From Coprinopsis marcescibilis (Eukaryota; Basidiomycota; Agaricomycetes; Agaricales; Psathyrellaceae): DNA of 64,000 nucleotides. Under the pieces are notes generated by a model. The model worked only from the letters and a program-made list of their open reading frames with translations. It was not told the DNA's origin and made no database searches. Location of the stretch: NCBI GenBank assembly GCA_004369085.1, contig ML210146.1, positions 1,364,001-1,428,000 on the forward strand, in the 5' to 3' direction. A program made the position numbers and the translations under genes. Shown here in pieces: positions 57,785 to 64,000 of the stretch. Every line of letters starts with the position of its first letter. Position 1 is the first letter of the stretch.

Positions 57785-58615
57785 CTAATCCATTCTACCC
57801 TTCAGCGTACGCGTAACTACCTTATCCTTCGTGCTATACCAGGGTTAGAGCTTGCCATGTCAATACCGGAGCCTAATTCACTCACATAACATGCACGACT
57901 GCACCCCAGCCAGAGAACGCATCTCTGTCAACCGCATTCAACATCGTTTGAGAGATGGTTTCAAACAAATCCTCCGGCTCAAGATCGGGCTCCCAGAGAC
58001 CTTCCGCCACACCGTATAGCTTCTGGCTCGCAGTACCCGCTACGACGAAATCCTTAGCAAAGTTCAAGCAACCAATCAAATCTGTCGCCGCGATGAAAGG
58101 CTTGATTTTCCCGGTGGGTGTTCTGGAAATGCCGGCCATCACAGGTTCAACGAAGTAAGGTCCAAATCGTCGTTCGTATAGCGTTGATGATACGAGGTGG
58201 GCAAAGGTCTCTGGTTCAATTTCTCGTCCTTCCTTGATCGTGTACATGTTCACTCGGAATCTGAATCGTTCGTAGCTGGGAGAGTTCAGCAATCGAGTAG
58301 AGTGATAGGCGATGGTTTCTCACAGAGTAGCGACATCGGTTGCAAGTCCAGGAAGACCCAAGTATATCCGATCGGTTATAGGGAATACCTTTAAGACAGG
58401 TCAGCCTCAGCATAAGAAAGTTAGCACTGGGCCGAAACGCGCCCTTTGAAAGTCGGCAGATATTCCCAATGCCTGGTTTCCGAGACGAAGATCAGCGGCA
58501 ATTGCGACGCAATCTTTCCCGAGCATGGCGATTACGGAGCCACCGTTGTAATCCATTATTGAGCCCTAAGGAAATGAGAAAGAAAACAGCAGAGATAGGT
58601 CGCTTTACTGACCAT
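57785..58615 (-). CDS. PUP3: 20S proteasome subunit beta-3
   Basis: Exons 58615-58613, 58565-58443, 58388-58324, 58275-57886 and 57833-57785; 209 residues. The first exon supplies only the ATG. Splicing gives [20 protein letters not shown], which matches PSMB3 (MSIMSYNGGAVMAM). ATG 58556 is an alternative internal start. Further marks are [46 protein letters not shown]-like [37 protein letters not shown] and the end [15 protein letters not shown]. Beta-3 is a structural, non-catalytic subunit of the proteasome core. Intron 2 has a GC donor (GCGCGT) with a CTAAC branch match. Confidence 0.93.
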
Positions 58616-58827
58616 TATGCTGTCGATATCAGTTGTAAAGGTCGAGGAGAAGAAATGATTGGGCAGGTTATTACGCGTACGCGTCGCATTGGTGTCACGA
58701 GGTAGAATCACACGCCCCTTACCTCTTCCGATTCGACAACGACTGCGGTGTTGGATATATAGCACCAATCCGAAATGGTGTTATCAATCCGACGACATTC
58801 TCCTCCGACGAGAGAGACTGGATATCG

Positions 58828-60975
58828 ATGAACGTGCTGTCCAGGCTACAGCTGACAAGGGTTTCTTCTGGAGCGGTGGGCGTTCGACGTCTTATCCCGA
58901 TTGGCACAGCACCCAACTCAAGTCTGAGTGCAAAGGTACGTCACATAGTATCATATTACGCTCGCTATTTATCAGTAGTGCACAGACAAGAATTGCTGAA
59001 GTTGACGCTGCCAGCCCGCACCCCGTTTTTCTCGTGGATACGTTCAAACGGCGGCATGACTACCTCCGTATTTCCTTGACAGAGCGATGCAACCTCAGAT
59101 GTACGGATGCGGAGAGACAACTCGTTGCGTACGTCGTACTCATCCTATAACAGGCTTCTATTGTATGCCCGGCGAAGGGATTCAACTGTCGCCGCCCGCC
59201 CATATCCTCACCAATGACGAGATCCTGCGATTAGCATCTATATTTATAAAGAATGGAGTGTCAAAAATCCGGCTCACTGGTGGCGAACCCACAATTCGCA
59301 AAGGCATCATGGATCTGATACGTTCGTGATATCTTTCTTGCTCGCGCTTTGTTCCCAATCTAAATGTCCTTGAAACAGAGCGCTTAAATGAAATGAAGCT
59401 CATGGGTTTGCAGTCGATTGCGATGACCAGCAACGGCCTGGTCTTGCATCGTCATTTGCCGCAATTGGTGGAGAATGGCTTGACCCATCTGAACCTAAGG
59501 TGTGCTTCTTCCGTAACACACGTTGTTGTACAGGCTAACATGCTGCAGTCTAGATACGCTGGACCCACTGAAGTTTGAACTTATTACGCGTCGCCGAGGT
59601 CACGAAGCCGTCATGAAGACCTTGGACATGGCTCTCCAGTCGGGGCTGAAGTCCGTGAAGCTGAACGTGGTAGTCATCAAGGGCCTCAATGACTCAGAGG
59701 TTCTAGACTTCGTCGCCATGACTGAAGATAAACCAATTTCCGTCCGTTTTATTGAGTTCATGCCGTTCACGGGTACTTAAGGTCGCCTTTCACCTAACCG
59801 CGATTCTTACTGGTGTTGTTAGGGAACAAATGGGATAGTCGCAAGATGGTCCCCTCGGCTGAGCTCTTGAACAATATCCGAGTACGCCATCCGACTGTAG
59901 TGAGGGCATTGATAGAGCCAAACGAAACTGCCAGGACTTGGGTTATCCCGGGATTCAAGGGTAGCTTTGGGTTTATTTCAAGCATGTCAGATCATTTTTG
60001 CAGCAGCTGCAATCGTTTACGATTGACCGCAGACGGCCAAATCAAAGTGGGTCCATTGCCATTATTCTCAACCGCACTCGACTCACCCACAAATACACAG
60101 GTCTGCCTATTTGATCCCAATGAAGTTTCATTACGGGACTCGATGAGACGAGGGGCGACCGACGAACAGTTGCTGAACACAATATCCAGCGCGCTTTCCA
60201 ACAAAAAGGAGAAACATGCCGGAATGAACGACATCGACGTTGTTTTGAACAGACCAATGATTCTTATAGGTGGCTGATCTTTCCAATGGAATCAAATTGC
60301 CGTTTTAATCCGTATTTCTTGAATGGCCCATCATTACCAGGCAATTTCGGTATCAAAATTCGTAAACAGCGCCCGCTGCGGCGTTACTTCAGCACTGGTC
60401 CACAGCTAACCCATATCAACAAATCCGGCAGGGCCAACATGGTGGACGTTGGAAGCAAGCAACCAACTCGAAGGAGTGCAACAGCGACCGGGTCTATTTA
60501 TACTACTGCACTTGCATACAAGCTCGTTACCCAGGGTTATCCAGCTGAAGACCGTATGGATAATCCCAGGGCCGGGATTGATGCCGCTCAACACAAAGCA
60601 ATGTCCAAGGCAAGCAGGAAGGGAGATGTCCTGGTGGTGTCGCAGATAGCAGCTATCATGGCTGCCAAACAGACATCCAGTCTCATCCCGCTCTGTCATC
60701 CACTTTCCCTGTCGAAAATCGATGTGGAGTTAATGCCTCGTGTTGAGCGAGACAAAGATGGCCGGGAGAAGTACATCATTCAATGTACAGCAACAGTTGC
60801 TTGTGAAGGAAAAACCGGTGTAGAAATGGAGGCGTTGACAGCCGTGTCTGCCGGTTTGCTAACAGTATGGGACATGCTCAAAGCTGTTGCCGGAAAGGAG
60901 ATGGAGATCGGCCAGATCAAGGTCATCAGTAAGACTGGTGGTGTAAGCGGAGACTTTCAAAGGGACACAGATTAG
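58828..60975 (+). CDS. cnxABC: molybdopterin synthesis protein, MoaA-MoaC fusion (cnxABC/MOCS1 type)
   Basis: Eight exons: 58828-58935, 58986-59100, 59154-59321, 59379-59499, 59549-59772, 59823-60046, 60101-60269 and 60341-60975; 587 residues. A mitochondria-like basic leader ([20 protein letters not shown]) comes first. The radical-SAM MoaA part follows: [16 protein letters not shown] with C-x3-C-x2-C for the Fe-S cluster, [25 protein letters not shown] and FIEFMPFTG, with the C-terminal cluster in [16 protein letters not shown]. Spliced across 60270-60340 it runs into Moa[33 protein letters not shown], and [19 protein letters not shown]. Together they turn GTP into cyclic pyranopterin monophosphate, the first Moco step. 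Unspliced intron 7 gives a MoaA ending in Gly-Gly. Confidence 0.92.
60270..60340 (+). other. retainable intron 7 with in-frame GG-stop
   Basis: Spliced, it joins MoaA to MoaC through codon G|GC. Retained, the frame runs ATA GGT GGC TGA, so MoaA ends ILIGG at 60277. A C-terminal Gly-Gly is required for MOCS1A function in animals and is made there by alternative splicing of the same gene. The 71-nt length is longer than most introns here. A separate ATG (60286) inside it could start the MoaC part alone. Confidence 0.6.
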
Positions 60976-61063
60976 ATTGAGACTAACAGGGATGCGTCAC
61001 TCGAATGTACCCCTCACGTAGCGTAGTTTTATATATCAAACAAACGAGCATTCCATTCAAGAT

Positions 61064-61574
61064 TTATTTTACAAGTTCTGCCAGCCGTTCCTGAGTGACC
61101 TGGGATTCCACAAGCCTTTCCCCCTGTCCCATCATTGAGATCTCGACAATATAATAACGGAGTGATAAAGCTCACATCTTTGACCCTAACCACAGAGGGA
61201 ACACCTGTGATATTCCAAGGTTCCTGCCGGAATATATTGGCGGGCGTCTTCCACCTAGCAAAGGCTTTATCAGCGAAAATGGCTCAGAAGGAACGAGTGT
61301 TGAGCGAAGCGCACTGTTGACGAGTTCCGGTGTAGACAATCAACGCAGTGGGTCCATCTGGCCCAAATGTCTCCTGGATCAGTGAGTCGACAGCTCTGCA
61401 ATCCTGATAGAGCAATCAGCTCTGAAAAGGAGATTTTCTGAAGCTTTCTTTGTAGTAACACACCGGACACCACATCTCCCCGTTTACCACAGAAGAGTAG
61501 AAGATCAAGAACTGCTCTGGGACAGACTGCAAGGAAACTGGGTCGATTGAGGGGTCAGCGAAGTAGATCGGCAT
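61064..61574 (-). CDS. TXNDC17/TRP14-like thioredoxin-fold protein
   Basis: Exons 61574-61464, 61403-61315, 61254-61176 and 61123-61064; 112 residues, the size of the family. It starts MPIYFADPSIDPVSLQSVPE, then FLIFYSSVVNGEMWCPDCRA with the WCPDC redox site and its conserved upstream wording, then LIVYTGTRQQWKTP, TGVPSVVRVKD with the cis-proline, and GERLVESQVTQERLAELVK. These small cytosolic proteins reduce cystine and some peroxidase or phosphatase disulfides and take electrons from thioredoxin reductase. Intron 3 has a nearer 34-nt AG, but the 52-nt choice gives the family sequence DGERLVE. It converges on the Moco gene, with 88 bases between stops. Confidence 0.9.
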
Positions 61575-61997
61575 CGTAAAAGGTTGAAAGACAAGCTGAA
61601 TCAGATCAAATGCTGCGCTGGTGGATACTGGGGGATACTCATGAAACAAGTTGTCGACATTCCCATCAATAACAGCGTCATTTGAACCTTGATGCAGAGA
61701 CAGATGACCCCTTGTTCCTTGGCTACGTACGGGTAAAGAATGCGACTACGAAATAATAAATTATCGATAAAAGGCCAGTTGCAAGACAGACCCGCAGGGC
61801 CAGGTGGCAAGAAAAGCGTTTGTTAAAAACCGCGATTAAGTGTGGTGAAGGTAGAAAGCATGAAATCGGTTCAAGTTGCTGGTATCGTGAGTGGCTAATG
61901 TCCGAACCATTGTGATGGTAAAACCCGAAGTCTAAAGGATGAAATGTCCGTTTCTATGGGTCTTTTGGTACCCTTGTCTGTAACAACCAGACTTCCT
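61575..61997. other. intergenic: thioredoxin-like promoter and secreted-protein 3' end
   Basis: 423 bases with no supported gene. Frames at 61601-61810 and 61895-62176 are shadows or chance. Confidence 0.4.
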
Positions 61998-63650
61998 CTA
62001 AGCGCTTGCAGTGGATGAAGCAGCAGACCCGGAAGCGCTCGCAGAGGCAGAGGCACTAGCGGACTCGGAAACAGAGGCCGAAGGACTGGCCGACCCGGAA
62101 ACAGAACCAGAAACGCTAGCGGACTCAGAGACAGAGCCAGAAACACTAGCGGACTCGGAGACAGAGCCAGAAACACTAGCGGACTCGGAGACAGAGCCAG
62201 AAACGCTCGCGGACTCGGAGACCAGGGATGAAGGAACTGCGGTGGGAGGGATGTCGAGAGCAGTCACGGTGGGCGAGGCAGCGGTGTTCTCTCCGTTGCT
62301 GTTACCAGCACTCAACCAGAAGCGGGACTTGCACTGAAAACAAAAGTCAGCAGAGCTCTGCAGAGCCACACAATCAGTTGACATACCTGGCCGAGGCATG
62401 CTGCGAGCGCGGTCTCCTTCTGGACAACGGTATGAGTAGCGGTAGCGGTCTGGAGGATGGTGGAGAAGTGGGTCTTCTGCTGAACCTCGGTAGAAGTGAC
62501 AGTGTTGACAACGACATGGGTCTGCAAAATATGGTTAGATTTGATGACATTTAGTCGAAAGTAAAAAACACTGACCCTGTCAATGGTCTTGCTCTCGACA
62601 AAGGTCTTCAACACGGTGGTGGGCTCAACGATGGTCTTAACCTGGGTGACAGTCACTGAATCGGTCTTGGTCTCCGTCTGGGTAGCAACGGAGACAGATG
62701 TGATATGGGAGACGATCGTGTCGGTCTTGGTCTCCAACACAGTCTTTGTCTAGAGCAGCGTCAGTGAACAAATCCAAGTGCGTCCTGGGGCAAGACTCAC
62801 CCTGTCAATGATGTCGGTCGACACCCAAATCTTCACGGAGGTGGTTGGGATTATGATGGTGCTGAGCGCCGTCTTGGTAACAGTATCAGTCTCAACCAAC
62901 TTGAGGGTAGAGGTTGCAGTGTCGGTTTTGGTCTTGACGAGAGTGTCGGTCTTGGTCACAGACTCGGTAGCGGTGAGAACGTGTTGAACGGTTTTGGTCC
63001 TGTCGACAATCTCAGTCGAAGTCCATATGCGAGTGGTCGGGACAACATGGACAGAGGTGAAGACCTCCGTGTGCGTGACAGAAGCTGTTGCGGTGCTCAG
63101 TCTGGTTTCCGTGAGATGCTGAACAACAGTGGTAGGAACGACTTTGGTAACGGTCTACTCAGGGCAATCAACAAGGGATACAAAAATTCGAGGAAATGCT
63201 ATAACTACCTCGTGAACAGTGTGGACAACAGTGACTGTTGGCACATGAGCGCACTGTCCCTTGTTAATGCTAAAAGTTTGGTTAGGATCGGTCATTCGTC
63301 TTGGATTGTTGCACTTACTTGATGATCGTGGTACCGTAGCAGCCGGGATGCTGCTGGGCGTTGTACTGGAGGAGTCAACCGTGAGTGTTTTTCTTATCTC
63401 TATGGAAATGTCCACACACCCAAGACTCGGGGAGACAGCTTCCATCGGCTTCCTTCCTATGTCCGTAACCGCAGGTAAGCTCCTTATATCCCCCTGACTG
63501 GAAGACATCCCAAGACATGGCCGGGGCCTCAGTGATCTGTGGTACACTAGCAGCCAAGTTGACGGTGGGTGCTGCGATGTAAGAGAGACCGTTGACGACT
63601 TGTGCAACAGCAGCGCTGGCCAAAGAGAGACTAATAACAATCGACTTCAT
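61998..63650 (-). CDS. secreted Cys-/Thr-/Ser-rich cell-surface protein
   Basis: Seven exons: 63650-63420, 63365-63319, 63269-63209, 63154-62801, 62749-62576, 62521-62387 and 62333-61998; 445 residues. A signal peptide (MKSIVISLSLASAAVAQ, cleavage after AVA) leads. Residues 60-110 hold a small Cys-rich part (TCGYGH, GSCLPESWYN, HPGCYGTT, KGQCAHVP). Then come about 250 residues of Thr/Val beta-rich repeats, in which units ending IVDR, IIDR or TIDR are followed by T-K-T-V or T-H-V-V. Two of these borders are exon ends in phase 0, so the repeats look like duplicated exons. After ACLGQCKSRFW the tail is VSESASVSGS tandem repeats and poly-Ser/Ala. No GPI-type hydrophobic end is seen. It is probably a heavily O-mannosylated wall or extracellular-matrix protein. 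Function unknown. Confidence 0.8.
62056..62220. repeat. 30-bp coding tandem repeat (SVSESASVSG)
   Basis: Three near-perfect 30-bp copies start at 62116, 62146 and 62176 (consensus begins CTAGCGGACTCGGAGACAGA). They are followed by a half copy and preceded by two eroded copies. They encode the Ser-rich tail of the secreted protein on the minus strand. Almost no divergence among the central copies points to recent expansion, so copy number may vary between strains. Confidence 0.85.
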
Positions 63651-64000
63651 GATTCAAAAGAGGGTGGGTGGTCGTGCACAAAAAGGCTGGTTTGAAATAA
63701 AAACGTTGAGGTCGAGGGGAGCGGTCTACGCTGACGACTGTCTTGCAGGAGCTAGGTACAAAGGGGCAAATCAAGCCTTGAACGACAAGCGTTCTGAGAG
63801 AGGTTAGAATTCGGAATGACCTCGAAGAATACTAGAAAACATACCGGACAAAAAGAACGAAAAAAGGGAAAAGGAAACGAAAAGCGAACGAAGGTGGGAA
63901 GGGTAGAGAACAGAAGACTGCAACGTTGACAGTATTTAGGGCAGCAGAAAACAGAGCTGATCGGCGATGGCGTGTTCCACTGACTTGGGTCAGAACCGAT
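63651..64000. promoter_or_regulatory. upstream region of the secreted-protein gene
   Basis: 350 bases to the window edge. A purine-rich run (AAAAAGAACGAAAAAAGGGA, about 63848-63867, on the plus strand) is a pyrimidine tract on the coding strand, about 200 bases before the ATG. No gene seen. Confidence 0.45.

Noticed and set aside
60286..60975. Separate MoaC gene starting at ATG 60286
   Set aside because: The start lies in intron 7, and the 71-nt intron joins MoaA and MoaC in phase, as in known fungal fusions. Kept only as a possible alternative product.
4569..61574. A cofactor-biosynthesis gene cluster (PAN5, RIB7, ABZ2, cnxABC)
   Set aside because: The four genes lie 8-33 kb apart with unrelated housekeeping genes between and no shared promoters. 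Coincidence is the simplest view.
1..64000. CRISPR arrays, insertion sequences, retrotransposons, viral genes, rRNA
   Set aside because: No spaced direct repeats, terminal inverted repeats, transposase, reverse transcriptase or rRNA-like sequence was noticed by eye.

Overview
The window is nuclear DNA of a filamentous basidiomycete, most likely an Agaricomycete. The evidence is: about 28 closely packed genes on both strands; nearly every gene split by many introns of 45-60 nt; and families typical of mushrooms, namely a DUF6533 membrane protein, F-box proteins opening with a proline/glutamate-rich F-box, a type II fucosyltransferase-like enzyme ending in G-x-DDH, and a condensation-fold acyltransferase. 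All exon models were spliced by hand from reading frame, GT/GC...AG borders and family similarity. In every complete multi-exon model given here the exon lengths close in phase.

Layout, left to right. 1-592 is the end of an F-box gene. 1952-4112 encodes a PB1-LIR-UBA protein. It is divergent from ketopantoate reductase (4569-5765). 5950-9613 holds a divergent pair: an O-fucosyltransferase-like type II membrane enzyme and a GDP-fucose-type nucleotide-sugar transporter. 9.6-13.4 kb is sparser: a possible decayed gene, an acyltransferase, and a very small membrane-protein gene. 13.5-24.5 kb is housekeeping: TBC RabGAP, gamma-tubulin complex GCP4, inorganic pyrophosphatase, nucleoporin POM152. 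24.9-31.3 kb has a degenerate RNase III-dsRBD protein, a tail-anchored thioredoxin, an unknown protein and ALG9. 32-41.7 kb has a 15-exon DUF6533 gene, an F-box gene, an SDR, RIB7 and a RhoGEF. 42.4-49.8 kb has an NBR1-type receptor, aminodeoxychorismate lyase and UTP13. 50.3-57.6 kb has a forkhead factor, a 25-exon Zn2Cys6 factor and NIPSNAP. 57.8-63.7 kb has proteasome beta-3, a MoaA-MoaC molybdopterin gene, a TXNDC17-like thioredoxin and a Thr/Ser-rich secreted protein.

Themes. Two genes about 38 kb apart look like complementary halves of a selective-autophagy receptor system: PB1-LIR-UBA, and PB1-ZZ-FW with LIR-like motifs. Their PB1 domains appear to carry complementary charged faces. 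The fucose pair supplies GDP-fucose to the Golgi lumen and probably uses it there. The molybdopterin gene appears to encode two products: splicing one intron gives a MoaA-MoaC fusion, while retaining it gives a MoaA ending in Gly-Gly, as in animal MOCS1. Cofactor genes (pantothenate, riboflavin, PABA/folate, Moco) are scattered, not clustered. About 6 of roughly 148 inferred introns start with GC.
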